From Paracoccaceae bacterium (lineage in GTDB: Bacteria > Pseudomonadota > Alphaproteobacteria > Rhodobacterales > Rhodobacteraceae): a stretch of 64,000 bases of DNA. The stretch covers positions 30,228-94,227 of the forward strand of contig JAHYIZ010000005.1 of the NCBI GenBank assembly GCA_019429405.1. The letters run 5' to 3'. Below the pieces are notes generated by a model that searched no databases, was not told the DNA's origin, and saw only the letters and a list, made by a program, of their open reading frames with translations. This document shows positions 1 to 9,944 of the stretch, in pieces. Numbering within the stretch: position 1 is the stretch's first letter; each line of letters opens with the position of its first letter. Position numbers and translations under genes: made by a program.

Positions 1-3000
1 CGTGACGCCAAGGTGGCGCGCGCCGGGGTCAACAGCGGCATGGACAAGGCCAAGGGCGCGGTTGGGCGCGCGGTCGGCGGCGGTGGTTGCCAGCGGGCGC
101 AGCACCGAGGCGGTGACATAGGCACCCGCGCCCCATTCATCGGTCACCGGCAGATCGATCACGTTTTCGCCTGCGGTCACGGCCACGGTTTGCAGCGAAA
201 TCAGGTGGTTGGAAAGCACCGAAACCACCGCAACACCATCGGTTTGCGGCACGATGCGCAGCCGCGCGGTATCGCCCGAACGGTAGCTGGCGGCATCGAG
301 CGAAACTGCCAGACGGTCGGGGCTTTCCAGCGCCCCGGCGGCGGCATACCAGCCCGCGTCAAAGCCCATCGAGGCGGCGGTGTAGGCGCCGCTGGCGGAT
401 TCGACCTTCAGTTCGTAGTGGCCCCAATCAACCTGCGCACCAATGTCCTGCGCGCCTGCGGCGGTCAGCGCAAGCTCGCCCTCGGCCACGCGGGTGCGGT
501 GGGTGACAGGTTCCCAGTTCCAGGTGCCCGAAATCGCATACCATTGGTAGCGGGTTTCGACGCGGTTCAACGCCCAGTGCACGGGCATCGCGGTGGCGGC
601 GCCATCTGGCCCGAGCGCGACGATCTGGAACCGCGCCTCTGCGCCTTCGGCCACGGCATCATCCGCAAACATCGGCTTGATTCCAAGGAACGGCCGCGCG
701 GGCAGCACGGTGCGGCTGATCTGCCGTTCGACCGGGCGGCCCGAGCCTTCGTAGGCGCGCAGGGTGAACGTTGCCTCAAGCGGGGCCATCAGGTCTTCGG
801 CGGGTTCGGACAAGACCGGGTAAAAGGTCGCCCGGCCCTCGGTATCGGTGCTGGCGGCACCGAGAAAATCGTAGGAAGTCGTGAAGGCGGCATCGTGCTG
901 CCCGAAGCGGAAGCCGGGGAAGCCCGCAAGCCCCTCGGCGCGGGCCAGCCGCAAATCGCCATCAAGATTGAGGCCCGCACCCGGAGCGCCGAACAGATAG
1001 CGCGCGGCGACGCCAAGCTCGGTTTCCATGCCCAGTGCCAGTGCGCCGTCGGGCAAGCTGAGGTCAAAGTCGATACGTTCTGGCAAAAAGTCTTCGACCA
1101 GCACGCGTTGCGAGGCGAGCGGCGGCGCGTTGACATCGGCGAACACGTCCAGCCGCCATGTGCCGCGCGGGGCAGCGGCGGCGATGGGGAAGGCCACCAC
1201 ATGCCCGCCCGCGCCCAGATCGGGGGCAAGGGTGCGCGCGTATTCCACCCCGTCGGGTCGCATCAGCACCGCCACCAGCGGCAGGCCGGGCAGCGCCCGC
1301 GTGGCGGCATCGCGCGCCAGCATCGTGGCGTTGACGGTTTCACCCGCACGGTAGGCGCCACGGTCGGTGGTCAGGAACACGTCGATCGGCGGCGCAGGTG
1401 GCAGGCCCTCGACGCCACGGTCGGAAAGGTCAAACTCGGCATCGGTCAGCGACAACAAGGCCATGTCATCGCCCATGGCCACAGTGACCAGCGCGGGCGC
1501 TGAAGACCCCTTGCCCCCGGTAAGCCCGGCGGCGAAATGGGCATAGCCATGCGCGTCGGTGCTGGCGGTGCCAAGCACGGTATTGGCTTTTGAGATCAGT
1601 TGCACCGCAACACCTTCGCGCGCCCCCGCATCGGAAAGCCCGCGCACCACCACATGCAGCCCGTCGGTGCCTGCCAGCGTGGAAAGCCCGAGATCTGAGA
1701 TCACGAACCATTGCGTCGCGGGAGGCGTATCATAAAGATCGGCGCCCGGAATGGCGGCTTGCAGCGCGTAGATGCCGGGGCCAAGCGGGCCGGTGATTTC
1801 CTGCACCGGCAAGCGAGTTGTGACATCGCGGTTGGTCAGCGATGCGACCTCGGCGGTGCCTTGCCAGACCGTTTCGGCCATCGTTTCGCCAAACCAGTCG
1901 AGCGACCAGTAATCCAGCGAGCGGGCGAAATAGTCATCGCGCATCGCGGCCACGAGGTTGCGGTCAGAGACGCGCAGCAAGGTCAGGTCCAGTGCCTCGG
2001 TGTTGACCGTGACCACCGGCAGGCCGGCATCTGCGGCGCGCGGCAGCACATAGGCGCGGCCATCGAAGCGCACGGCAGGCGCGCGGTCGCGCACATAGGC
2101 GGTTACGGTCACGTCAGAGGCCAGCACCTCGCCGGTGGCGGCGGGCAGACCGGCGCTGAAGGTCAGCGCATAGCGACCGCCGTGCTCGACCCCGTCGATG
2201 CAGATCTGGCTTGCTTCGGCCTCGACCGATAATCCGGTCTGCGGCAGTCGCACGAAGCTTGCATAATCCACCCCTGCGCGCACCAGATCATCGCTGAAGG
2301 TCACGCAGATACGGGGGGCGGCGCTGTCGGCCTCAACACGGTGCTCGGCGATGCGGAAGCCATATTTCGCCGCAGCATCATCCAGCGCGGCGGTGATATC
2401 TTCGCGCCGCGAAATCGACGTGGCCAGCCGCAGCGCGGGCACCATGTCGCGGCCACGGCCAACGCGTTCAAGCGCTTGGGCCAACACCAGCAACGCCTCG
2501 GCACGCACCCCGGCAGAGCCGGTGCGCAAATAGCCGTTGATCGCGGCGCGCATCGCGCGCGCGCCCTGCGCCCTTTTGTCGCTGTCGTTGCCGCCCATGG
2601 CAAGAAGCAGACGCGCATATTCCAGCCAGTGGTCGGGGGCGTCGGTCAGGTTCAACACCGCGCCCTGCAAGCGCATCGCAAGCGCCAGATCGCCGGACCG
2701 GCGCGCATCGGCCACGCCGTCAAGCAATTGCTTGTCGGTCCAGTCGTTGGTCAGATGCGTTTGCGCCAGTGTCGAGGCCTGATCATAGGCCGCGGCAAAG
2801 TCGCCCGCGCCCAGAAACGCCAGCTCGCCCGCGCGCCCGATGGCGCGGTTGGCAACGCCCGCCCCCGCAAGGCGCACGCGCGCCGAATAGGCGCCCTGAT
2901 AGGGCGACTCGCGGGTTACCGCCGATTTTGGAAAGCACGAGCCGTTGCGGGTGTTGAAGGTCAGGGCAGTGCAGGCGGAATTGCTGATGCACGCAATTGC

Positions 3001-3162
3001 GCAAGCTTCCAGCGTGGTGTCGAAGATCTGGGCAAGGTCGGTTCCCACCAGATCGAGGTTCTCGCTCATCACCAGGCGACGGGCCGGGACCAGGGGGTTT
3101 TCCTGCGCGAAGACGGGCATGGCAATGGCGCTGAGAAGGGCGGCGGTCAGCAGGGCGCGCAT
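1..3162 (-). CDS. Alpha-2-macroglobulin family protein with N-terminal PAN/apple domain (5' part, runs off the left edge)
   Basis: About 1054 residues are visible and the frame is open to base 1. Bacterial alpha-2-macroglobulins (YfhM type) usually have 1600-1900 residues, so the C-terminal third, including any thioester site, lies outside the window. Residues 1-19 form a signal peptide ending in VFAQ. Residues about 30-85 are Cys-rich (EACAIACISNSACTAL, then GSCFPK), typical of the PAN/apple module found in Rhodobacteraceae members. Repeated beta-sandwich MG domains follow; TDRGAYRAGETV is the characteristic MG motif. The family traps proteases in the periplasm and often works with PbpC. The ATG start is followed directly by the signal peptide, and the gene is divergent from the histidine kinase across 152 bp. 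No pbpC is visible because the downstream side is missing. Confidence 0.9.
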   Translation of the reverse strand, partial: MRALLTAALLSAIAMPVFAQENPLVPARRLVMSENLDLVGTDLAQIFDTTLEACAIACISNSACTALTFNTRNGSCFPKSAVTRESPYQGAYSARVRLAGAGVANRAIGRAGELAFLGAGDFAAAYDQASTLAQTHLTNDWTDKQLLDGVADARRSGDLALAMRLQGAVLNLTDAPDHWLEYARLLLAMGGNDSDKRAQGARAMRAAINGYLRTGSAGVRAEALLVLAQALERVGRGRDMVPALRLATSISRREDITAALDDAAAKYGFRIAEHRVEADSAAPRICVTFSDDLVRAGVDYASFVRLPQTGLSVEAEASQICIDGVEHGGRYALTFSAGLPAATGEVLASDVTVTAYVRDRAPAVRFDGRAYVLPRAADAGLPVVTVNTEALDLTLLRVSDRNLVAAMRDDYFARSLDYWSLDWFGETMAETVWQGTAEVASLTNRDVTTRLPVQEITGPLGPGIYALQAAIPGADLYDTPPATQWFVISDLGLSTLAGTDGLHVVVRGLSDAGAREGVAVQLISKANTVLGTASTDAHGYAHFAAGLTGGKGSSAPALVTVAMGDDMALLSLTDAEFDLSDRGVEGLPPAPPIDVFLTTDRGAYRAGETVNATMLARDAATRALPGLPLVAVLMRPDGVEYARTLAPDLGAGGHVVAFPIAAAAPRGTWRLDVFADVNAPPLASQRVLVEDFLPERIDFDLSLPDGALALGMETELGVAARYLFGAPGAGLNLDGDLRLARAEGLAGFPGFRFGQHDAAFTTSYDFLGAASTDTEGRATFYPVLSEPAEDLMAPLEATFTLRAYEGSGRPVERQISRTVLPARPFLGIKPMFADDAVAEGAEARFQIVALGPDGAATAMPVHWALNRVETRYQWYAISGTWNWEPVTHRTRVAEGELALTAAGAQDIGAQVDWGHYELKVESASGAYTAASMGFDAGWYAAAGALESPDRLAVSLDAASYRSGDTARLRIVPQTDGVAVVSVLSNHLISLQTVAVTAGENVIDLPVTDEWGAGAYVTASVLRPLATTAADRAPNRALGLVHAAVDPGARHLGVT

Positions 3163-3314
3163 GAGAAAACTCCTTGGTCGATGAATGGCGGGATGGTCTC
3201 ACTTTCGTCGATTCCAAGCAAGCGCGCCGCCGTTCTTGGCGCGGATTAAGCGCTTGTTCACGCGAACTGTGCAGGCTTGGCGCGAAACATTCAGGCAACA
3301 ATGGGCGCCGCAGG

Positions 3315-5522
3315 ATGCAGGTCAGCATTGCCGACAAACTGGCACAGGAACGGCGGGCACGACTGGCTGCCGAACGACTGCTGGAACAGAAGAAAACCGA
3401 GCTTTTTGCGGCGAACCAGAAGCTCGCGCTGCACGCGCGTTCGCTCTCTGACCAGATCGTGGAACAGCGCCACGGGCTGGAGCGCGCCCGCGCTACGGCC
3501 GAATCGCTTATGGGGGAAAACCACAAGGTGCGCGGCGATCTGGAACTTGCCAATTCGGCGGTGCAGATTGCGCAGCGGCGGCTGTGGGAGGCGCTGGAAA
3601 CCATCCGCGACGGTTTTGCGGTGTTTGACGCGAACCTGCGGCTGGTCGCGGCGAATCGTGCCTATCTGGCGTTCTTTGAAGGTCAGGTCGCGGTGACGGT
3701 GGGGGTCAGCTACGCGGCGGTGCTCAAGCTGGTGGCGCAGCACGGGATGTTTGATCTTGAGGGGCGCGACCCGCTGGATTGGCACCATGAGATGGTCGCG
3801 CGCATTCGCCGCAGCAAGATTGAGCCGAAGGTGCTGCGCCAGGCCAACGGCCGCTATCTGCGGCTGATCGATCGCTGGGGCGATGACGGCGATCTGGTCT
3901 GTCTGGTGCAGGACATCACCAAGACCATGGCGCGCGAAGCCGAGCTTGAAAAAGCGCGCGCCGATGCCGAAGCGGCGAACCGCGCCAAATCGGCCTTCCT
4001 TGCCAATATGAGCCACGAAATTCGCACGCCGATGAATGGCGTTGTGGGCATGGCAGACTTGCTGTGTGAAACCGCGTTGACCGAAGACCAGCGGCTCTAT
4101 GCTGAAACCATCAAGTCTTCGGGCGAGGCGCTGCTGACGATCATCAACGAGGTGCTCGACTATTCAAAGATCGAGGCCGACAAGCTGCGCCTTTACCCCG
4201 AAGAATTCGACCTGGAGCGCTGCCTGCATGAGGTGATGCTGCTTCTTGGCCCCTCGGCGCGCGACAAGGGGCTGAAGTTGCTGGTCGATTACGACATGTT
4301 CCTGCCCACGCGCTTCGTGGCCGACCCCGGCAGGATGCGGCAGGTGATGACCAATCTCATTGGCAACGCGGTCAAGTTTACCCCCGCCGGGCATGTGCTG
4401 GCGCGGGTGGTGGGGCTGGACCGGGGCAACGGGCAGTTCGACCTGCATGTGACGGTCGAAGATACCGGTATCGGCATTGCGACGGACAACATCGAACATG
4501 TGTTCGGCGAGTTCAATCAGGTCGAAAGCGCCTCGAACCGCAAGTTCGAGGGCACCGGGCTGGGGCTGGCGATCAGCCGGCAACTGGTCGAATTGATGGG
4601 CGGCACGGTCTGGGTGGATAGCGAGCTTGGGCACGGGTCGTGCTTCGGTTTCAAGGTGACGCTGCCGGTCGCCGAGCCGCGCGAGGTGATTGATGGGCCG
4701 ACGCCGCCGATCACGCTCAGCGCGGCGCTGGTGATCGACGATCTGATGGTGAACCGGGTGATCCTCGAACGCCAGTTGCAGACTTATGGGCTGGCGGTGA
4801 CGCTCTGCCGGTCGGGTGCCGAAGCGCTGGCGGCGCTCGATGCGGGCGGGCGGTTCGATGTGGTGCTGACGGACCACCAGATGCCCGACATGGACGGGCT
4901 TCAGCTGGTGATGCGGCTGCGCGAAAAAGGGCTCGCAACACCGATTCTGCTGCTGACATCGAACCCTGATGTGGCGGCGATCGGGCCGGTCCGGGGCGAG
5001 CTGGCGGGGTTGCTGGAAAAGCCGGTGCTGCGGTCAGACCTGTGCCGGGCCTTGCAAGAGATTTCGCAACCCGAAGGTGCTGCTGCGGCGGCGGCTACGC
5101 CCGAATTGCGGCAGATGCGGGTGCTCGCCGCCGAGGACAACCGCACCAACCAGCTGGTCTTTCGCAAGATGGTGAAGGATTACGACATCGACCTGACATT
5201 CGCCAGCAATGGCCGCGAAGCGGTCGATCTGTGGCAAAGCCTGCACCCCGATCTGGTGTTCATGGATATCTCGATGCCCGAAATGGATGGCCGTGAGGCA
5301 AGTCGGCAGATCCGCGCCCACGAGTTGGTAAAGGGGCTGCCCCGCACCCCGATCGTGGCGCTGACCGCGCATGCGATGGAGGGGGATTCGGAGTCGATCC
5401 TTGCTGCGGGCATTGACTACTACCTGACCAAGCCGCTGAAAAAGAGCGCCATCGCCGAGAGAATTCGCGCGCATTGCCCCGCAGGGGCGCGGTCTGCGGT
5501 GCCCGAAGCCGAAATCCCGTAG
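3315..5522 (+). CDS. Cytoplasmic hybrid sensor histidine kinase with two receiver domains
   Basis: 735 aa from the ATG chosen here. An in-frame start 141 bp upstream gives an unlikely Arg-rich leader. No membrane segment is visible. Order of domains: a coiled coil (about 5-80), a PAS fold (about 90-200, starting WEALETIRDGFAVFD), a HisKA dimerisation helix with phosphoacceptor His234 in NMSHEIRTPMNG, a HATPase domain with NLIGNAVKFT, DTGIGI and GTGLGLAI boxes, then two REC domains. The first REC has VLTDHQMPDMDG and LEKPV; the second has AAEDNRTNQ, DLVFMDISMPEMDG, ALTAHA and YLTKPLKK. Both receivers keep the phosphorylatable Asp and the Lys. No separate output regulator is adjacent, so phosphate probably passes to a distant Hpt protein. 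The ligand is unknown. Confidence 0.9.
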   Translation: MQVSIADKLAQERRARLAAERLLEQKKTELFAANQKLALHARSLSDQIVEQRHGLERARATAESLMGENHKVRGDLELANSAVQIAQRRLWEALETIRDGFAVFDANLRLVAANRAYLAFFEGQVAVTVGVSYAAVLKLVAQHGMFDLEGRDPLDWHHEMVARIRRSKIEPKVLRQANGRYLRLIDRWGDDGDLVCLVQDITKTMAREAELEKARADAEAANRAKSAFLANMSHEIRTPMNGVVGMADLLCETALTEDQRLYAETIKSSGEALLTIINEVLDYSKIEADKLRLYPEEFDLERCLHEVMLLLGPSARDKGLKLLVDYDMFLPTRFVADPGRMRQVMTNLIGNAVKFTPAGHVLARVVGLDRGNGQFDLHVTVEDTGIGIATDNIEHVFGEFNQVESASNRKFEGTGLGLAISRQLVELMGGTVWVDSELGHGSCFGFKVTLPVAEPREVIDGPTPPITLSAALVIDDLMVNRVILERQLQTYGLAVTLCRSGAEALAALDAGGRFDVVLTDHQMPDMDGLQLVMRLREKGLATPILLLTSNPDVAAIGPVRGELAGLLEKPVLRSDLCRALQEISQPEGAAAAAATPELRQMRVLAAEDNRTNQLVFRKMVKDYDIDLTFASNGREAVDLWQSLHPDLVFMDISMPEMDGREASRQIRAHELVKGLPRTPIVALTAHAMEGDSESILAAGIDYYLTKPLKKSAIAERIRAHCPAGARSAVPEAEIP

Positions 5523-5546
5523 CGGCGGGCGCCGAAAGGCCGCGCT

Positions 5547-7595
5547 TCAGCCCTCAGCGATGATTGCCAGAAAAACCGCGCCAAAGCGGTCGGTCTTGGC
5601 TTCACCCATGCCTTGCACCTGCGCCAGTTGGGCAAGGCTGCGCGGCCGGCTTTCGGCGATCTGGCGCAGCGTGGTTTGCGTACAATTCAGATAGCGCCCG
5701 TGGCCGTCGGCACCGCGCGCCAGTTCCAGTTGCGCGGCTTGCAGGCGGTCAAACAGCGCCCCTGCCACGCTGCCCGCCAGCTTTCTACGCGCCGGGTGCA
5801 TATCGGGCGCCGCCCCCGCGATCACTTCCAGAAACTGCGCGCCAAAGCTTTCGAGCTTCTTGGCCCCCACCCCCGAGATGCGCGCCATCGCATCCATCGT
5901 CATCGGCCGCGCCTCGGCCATTTCGATCAGCGTGCGGTCGGGAAAGATGACATAGGCGGGCGCGCGGGCGGCCTCGGCCAGCGCGCGGCGTTTGGCCTTG
6001 AGCGCCGACAAGAGCGGCGCATCTTCGTCAGACACGAGCGCGCGCACCACGGGGGCCGATCTGGCGCGCCGGATCAGGTCGCGGCGAAAACTGACCTGCG
6101 CTTCGCCGCGCAGCACCGGGCGGGCGGCCTCGGTCATCACCAAAGCGCCGTGGCGTTCGGGGTCGGGGCGGATCAGGTCGTGCCCCTGCATCTGGCGAAA
6201 CACCGATTGCCACTGCGCCTTGGACAGGTCGCGGCCAACGCCAAAGGTGGGCAGCGTGTCGTGCCCGCGCTGGCGTAGCTTGTCGGTCACAGAACCTGTG
6301 AGAATGTCGATCAGGTGCCCCGCGCCGAAATTTTCACCGGTGCGCAGGCAGGCCGACAGCGCCTTGCGCACGGCGTCAGTTGCGTCAAACACCTCGGGCG
6401 GGGTGTCGCACAGATCGCAGTTGCCGCAGGGTTCCGATGCCTCGCCAAAATAGCCAAGAAGGCGCTGGCGGCGGCACGCGGTGGCCTCGGCCAGCCCCAA
6501 AAGCGTGTTAAGCCGGGCGTGGTCGGCGGTCTTGCGGTCGGCGGGGGCCAGACCCTCGTCGATTTGCGCGCGGCGCAGGCGAATGTCATCGGCGCCGTAA
6601 AGGGTCAGGGTTTCGGCGGGGGCGCCATCGCGCCCGGCGCGCCCGATTTCCTGATAATAGCTTTCGATTGATTTCGGCAGGTCGGCATGCGCGACCCAGC
6701 GAATATCGGGTTTGTCGATGCCCATGCCGAAGGCCACGGTTGCCACCACGATCAGCCCGTCATCCTGCTGAAATCGGGCCTCGACATCGCGGCGCGGCTG
6801 CGCCTCCATGCCGGCATGGTAGGATAGGGCGGTGTGCCCCGCTGCGCAGAGGGCGGCGGCAAGGGTTTCGGTCTTGGCGCGGCTGGCGCAATAAATGATG
6901 CCCGATTGCCCGCGCCTCGCCCCGGCAAAGGCCAGAATTTGCGCGCGCGGTTCATCCTTGGGGGCGAAGGCAAGGTGGATGTTGGGCCGGTCAAAGCCGC
7001 GCAGGAAGGTTTCGGGGGCGATGCCGCCAAACAGGCGGGTCACGATTTCGGCGCGTGTTTCTTCATCCGCGGTGGCGGTAAAGGCGGCCAGCGGCACGCC
7101 CAAGGCACGGCGCAAATCCCCGATACGAAGGTAATCGGGGCGGAAATCGTGCCCCCACTGGCTGACACAATGCGCCTCATCGACCGCGATCAGCGTGGTG
7201 TTGATGCGCCGCAAAAGGCCCAGTGTGGCCGCACCCGCAAGCCGTTCTGGCGCCATGTAAAGTAGGCGCAGGCGGCCTGCATCAAGCGCCTCATAGACCT
7301 CTTCGGTTTCCTCATCGGTATTGCCTGATGTCAGCGCCCCGGCCTCAACCCCCGCCGCGCGCAACGCCCGCACCTGATCGCGCATCAAGGCGATCAGCGG
7401 CGAGATCACCACCGTAACGCCGTCGCGGCAAAGCGCAGGGAGCTGAAAGCAGAGCGACTTGCCGCCCCCGGTCGGCATGATCGCCAGCGTGTTGCGCCCC
7501 GCCAGCACCGCACGCACAACCTCTTCCTGCCCCGGCCTGAAGGCGGAAAAGCCGAACACCGAGGCCAGCAGCGCATGCAGGGCGGGCGCGGTCAC
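5547..7595 (-). CDS. recQ: ATP-dependent DNA helicase RecQ
   Basis: 682 aa. It unwinds DNA 3' to 5' in recombination and stalled-fork repair. Visible motifs are motif 0 FGFSAFRPGQEEVV, Walker A MPTGGGKS (about 40-47), DEAH at about 139-142 followed by CVSQWGHDFRPDY, helicase motif VVATVAFGMGIDKPDIR, motif VI QEIGRAGRDG, and the zinc-binding Cys cluster ending in EPCGNCDLC. The C-terminus carries two HRDC-like modules, one around FPDRTLIEMAEARPMTMDAM and one around QTTLRQIAESRPRSLAQL; a doubled HRDC is a variation on the usual single copy. It converges on the histidine kinase with 24 bp between the stops. The YggT gene ends one base upstream of its start, so the two are probably cotranscribed. 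Confidence 0.95.
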   Translation of the reverse strand: MTAPALHALLASVFGFSAFRPGQEEVVRAVLAGRNTLAIMPTGGGKSLCFQLPALCRDGVTVVISPLIALMRDQVRALRAAGVEAGALTSGNTDEETEEVYEALDAGRLRLLYMAPERLAGAATLGLLRRINTTLIAVDEAHCVSQWGHDFRPDYLRIGDLRRALGVPLAAFTATADEETRAEIVTRLFGGIAPETFLRGFDRPNIHLAFAPKDEPRAQILAFAGARRGQSGIIYCASRAKTETLAAALCAAGHTALSYHAGMEAQPRRDVEARFQQDDGLIVVATVAFGMGIDKPDIRWVAHADLPKSIESYYQEIGRAGRDGAPAETLTLYGADDIRLRRAQIDEGLAPADRKTADHARLNTLLGLAEATACRRQRLLGYFGEASEPCGNCDLCDTPPEVFDATDAVRKALSACLRTGENFGAGHLIDILTGSVTDKLRQRGHDTLPTFGVGRDLSKAQWQSVFRQMQGHDLIRPDPERHGALVMTEAARPVLRGEAQVSFRRDLIRRARSAPVVRALVSDEDAPLLSALKAKRRALAEAARAPAYVIFPDRTLIEMAEARPMTMDAMARISGVGAKKLESFGAQFLEVIAGAAPDMHPARRKLAGSVAGALFDRLQAAQLELARGADGHGRYLNCTQTTLRQIAESRPRSLAQLAQVQGMGEAKTDRFGAVFLAIIAEG

Positions 7596-7596
7596 C

Positions 7597-7890
7597 CTAG
7601 AAGCCGTAAAAGAAGCCCGCGTTGTTGATCAGCGCGCGTTGCAGGATGATGACCACGATGAACAGCACCAGCGGTGCAAGGTCGAGCCCGCCCATGTTCG
7701 GCAGCATCCGGCGGATCGGCGCATAAATCGGGTCAAGCAGGCGGTTGAGGCCAAACCAGAGTTGCGCCACCAGCGGCTGGCGGACGTTGAGCACCTGAAA
7801 ATTGATCAGCCAGCTCAGGATGATGTGGGCGATCATGATGAACCAGACCACATTGAGGATGAGCGTCAGGGCTTGAAACAGGGTGATCAT
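7597..7890 (-). CDS. YggT family membrane protein
   Basis: 97 aa with two hydrophobic blocks (about 5-30 and 70-92). The family signature is the segment LLDPIYAPIRRMLPNMGGLDLAP between the helices. YggT proteins are small inner-membrane proteins of uncertain function, linked in some bacteria to osmotic shock tolerance and septum or photosystem organisation. I chose the ATG at 7890 because AGAGG lies 6 nt upstream; the in-frame ATG two codons earlier abuts that SD. The stop is one base from the recQ start, suggesting one transcript. Confidence 0.85.
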   Translation of the reverse strand: MITLFQALTLILNVVWFIMIAHIILSWLINFQVLNVRQPLVAQLWFGLNRLLDPIYAPIRRMLPNMGGLDLAPLVLFIVVIILQRALINNAGFFYGF

Positions 7891-8020
7891 GGGCATCCTC
7901 TTGGCGTTGCGGCACCACAGGTATGTCAGCCGTGCGCGGCTTGCAACCGCAAGTGCCGCAACGTGCCGGGTTGACCTTGCCGGGGGCCTGGGGCAGCGAA
8001 GGCGGCAAAGCGAGGAGCGC

Positions 8021-8551
8021 ATGTATCCATTCGTCCGGTTGGCCAAAGAGGCGCTGAAATTTCGGGGTGCCCCGCCGCTGGGGCTGTTTGGCACGCATGT
8101 CAGCCATCACATTTGCTGGCCTTGGGATATTGACCCCTGGATGGAGCTGAACAACGGCCGCGCGCTGACGCTGTACGACCTCGGGCGCATTCCGCTGGCA
8201 ACCCGCACCGGGTTGGTGCGGGTCTTGCGGGCGCATGGCTGGGGGCTGACGGTGGCGGGCAATTCGGTGCGCTACCGGCGACGGGTGCAGGCATTCCAGC
8301 GGTTTGAGATGCGCAGCCGCGCGCTGGGCTGGGATGCACGGTTCTTCTACATGGAGCAGACTATGTGGCGGGCTGGCGAGTGCACCAACCAGATGCTGTT
8401 GCGCAGCGCGGTCATCTCAAAGGGCGGCATGATCGCGCCTGCGCGGGTGGCGGCGGAACTGGGGCACGCGGGCCCTTCCCCGGCGCTGCCCGATTGGGTG
8501 CAGGCGTGGATTGCCGCCGATGCCACCCGCCCCTGGCCGCCTGCACCCTGA
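8021..8551 (+). CDS. Acyl-CoA thioesterase-like hotdog protein (THEM6/4HBT family)
   Basis: 176 aa from an ATG preceded by GAGGAG. The segment WDIDPWMELNNGRALTLYDLGR matches the hotdog-thioesterase pattern in which an Asp and an Asn pair (NNG) precede the long central helix. The middle part (GNSVRYRRRVQAFQRFEMRSR) is the second conserved block of this family. The likely reaction is hydrolysis of acyl-CoA thioesters; the substrate cannot be read from sequence. The next gene (UMF1 MFS) starts 58 bp downstream on the same strand, so they may share a transcript. Confidence 0.75.
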   Translation: MYPFVRLAKEALKFRGAPPLGLFGTHVSHHICWPWDIDPWMELNNGRALTLYDLGRIPLATRTGLVRVLRAHGWGLTVAGNSVRYRRRVQAFQRFEMRSRALGWDARFFYMEQTMWRAGECTNQMLLRSAVISKGGMIAPARVAAELGHAGPSPALPDWVQAWIAADATRPWPPAP

Positions 8552-8609
8552 GCCGCTTGCGCCGGGCGCCGTTTTCGGGCTTGATCGGGGCACCGGGCAG
8601 GGGGGCAGA

Positions 8610-9944
8610 ATGGCGCGCGCAAGCAAGAAGATCTGGGGCTGGTGGTTTTTTGACTGGGCAAGCCAGCCTTACAACACGCTGCTGATCACCTTCATCTTCG
8701 CCCCCTACATGACCGAGCTTTTGGGCAGCGGCACCGCGGCGCAAACGGTCTGGGGGTACGGTATCGGCGCCACCGGCTTTGTAATCGCGATCCTCGCGCC
8801 ATTGCTGGGCGCGGTTGCCGACAAATCAGGCGGGCGGATGCGGTTCATCTGGCTGTTCTCGGCCATGTATGTCGTGGGGGCGTGGCTTCTGTGGTATGCA
8901 GCACCCGGTGATTTCAACATCTGGCTGGTGATGCTGGCCTTTGCCCTTGGCATGATCGGCATGGAATTTGCCACCACCTTCACCAATGCGATGCTGCCAG
9001 ACCTCGGGCCGCCCGACCAGATCGGGCGCATTTCAGGCTCTGGCTGGGCATTTGGCTACCTTGGCGGCATGGTTGCGCTGATCGTGATGCTGACACTTTT
9101 TGCCGAGAACGGCGCAGGCAGAACGCTGATCGGCATTTCGCCGATTTTCGGGCTGGATTCGGCGGCGCGCGAAGGCACGCGAACGGTCGGGCCGTTCACG
9201 GCGATCTGGTATGCCGTTTTCATGGTGCCCTTTTTCCTCTGGGTGCGCGAAGTGCGCCGCCCCGGCATGGTTTCTATCGGCACCGCCGTGCGCGGCGCAT
9301 GGCCGGAACTGCGGCAAACCTTGCGGCACCTGCCGCGCGATCGCAGCCTGTTCGCCTTTCTCTTTGCGTCGATGTTCTATCGCGATGCTCTGAACGGAAT
9401 CTATTATTTCGGCGGCATTTATGCCTCGGGCGTGCTGGGCTGGTCGGTTGTCAGCGTCGGCATTTTCGGGATTCTGGGCACCATTACCGGGGCCACGTTT
9501 GCCTGGCTCGGCGGCAAGGCCGATGACCGTTTCGGCCCCAAGCCGGTCATCGTGTTCACGGTGGCGGTGCTGACGCTGGTGGCGGTGGGTGTGGTGTACG
9601 TTTCGCGCACCTCGGTGTTTGGCTTCGCAGTGGGGCCTGAAAGCAACCTGCCCGACATCGCCTTTTATGTGATCGGCGGGCTGATCGGGGCGGCGGGCGG
9701 GGCGATGCAATCGGCCAGCCGTTCAATGATGGTGCGGCAATCCGACCCGGCAAAGATTACCGAAAGTTTCGGGCTTTATGCGCTGACCGGCAAGGCGACC
9801 TCGTTCCTTGCGCCGCTGAGCATCGGCGTGGTGACGCAAATCAGCGGCAGCCAGCAAATTGGCATCATGCCGCTGGTGGTGCTGTTTTTGGCAGGCTTGC
9901 TGCTGATGTTCTGGGTGAAGCCGCAAGGGGAGGCGAAAAGATGA
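8610..9944 (+). CDS. MFS transporter, UMF1/Atg22-like family
   Basis: 444 aa from the ATG behind GGGGGGCAGA; a 33-codon in-frame extension upstream overlaps the thioesterase gene and is rejected. The opening WGWWFFDWASQPYNTLLITFIFAPYM is the UMF1 hallmark (FDWANSPF-type), and FGYLGGM plus RDALNGIYYFGGIYASGVLGW also fit. About 12 hydrophobic segments are present. The family resembles yeast vacuolar effluxer Atg22, and some members are thought to export amino acids or other small solutes. The stop overlaps the mepA start by 4 bp (ATGA), indicating translational coupling. Confidence 0.85.
   Translation: MARASKKIWGWWFFDWASQPYNTLLITFIFAPYMTELLGSGTAAQTVWGYGIGATGFVIAILAPLLGAVADKSGGRMRFIWLFSAMYVVGAWLLWYAAPGDFNIWLVMLAFALGMIGMEFATTFTNAMLPDLGPPDQIGRISGSGWAFGYLGGMVALIVMLTLFAENGAGRTLIGISPIFGLDSAAREGTRTVGPFTAIWYAVFMVPFFLWVREVRRPGMVSIGTAVRGAWPELRQTLRHLPRDRSLFAFLFASMFYRDALNGIYYFGGIYASGVLGWSVVSVGIFGILGTITGATFAWLGGKADDRFGPKPVIVFTVAVLTLVAVGVVYVSRTSVFGFAVGPESNLPDIAFYVIGGLIGAAGGAMQSASRSMMVRQSDPAKITESFGLYALTGKATSFLAPLSIGVVTQISGSQQIGIMPLVVLFLAGLLLMFWVKPQGEAKR

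Noticed and set aside
13..1503. 496-codon plus-strand open frame
   Set aside because: It is the antisense of the alpha-2-macroglobulin gene, which has a signal peptide, PAN domain and family motifs; the plus frame has Arg/His/Gly-rich, non-protein-like composition.
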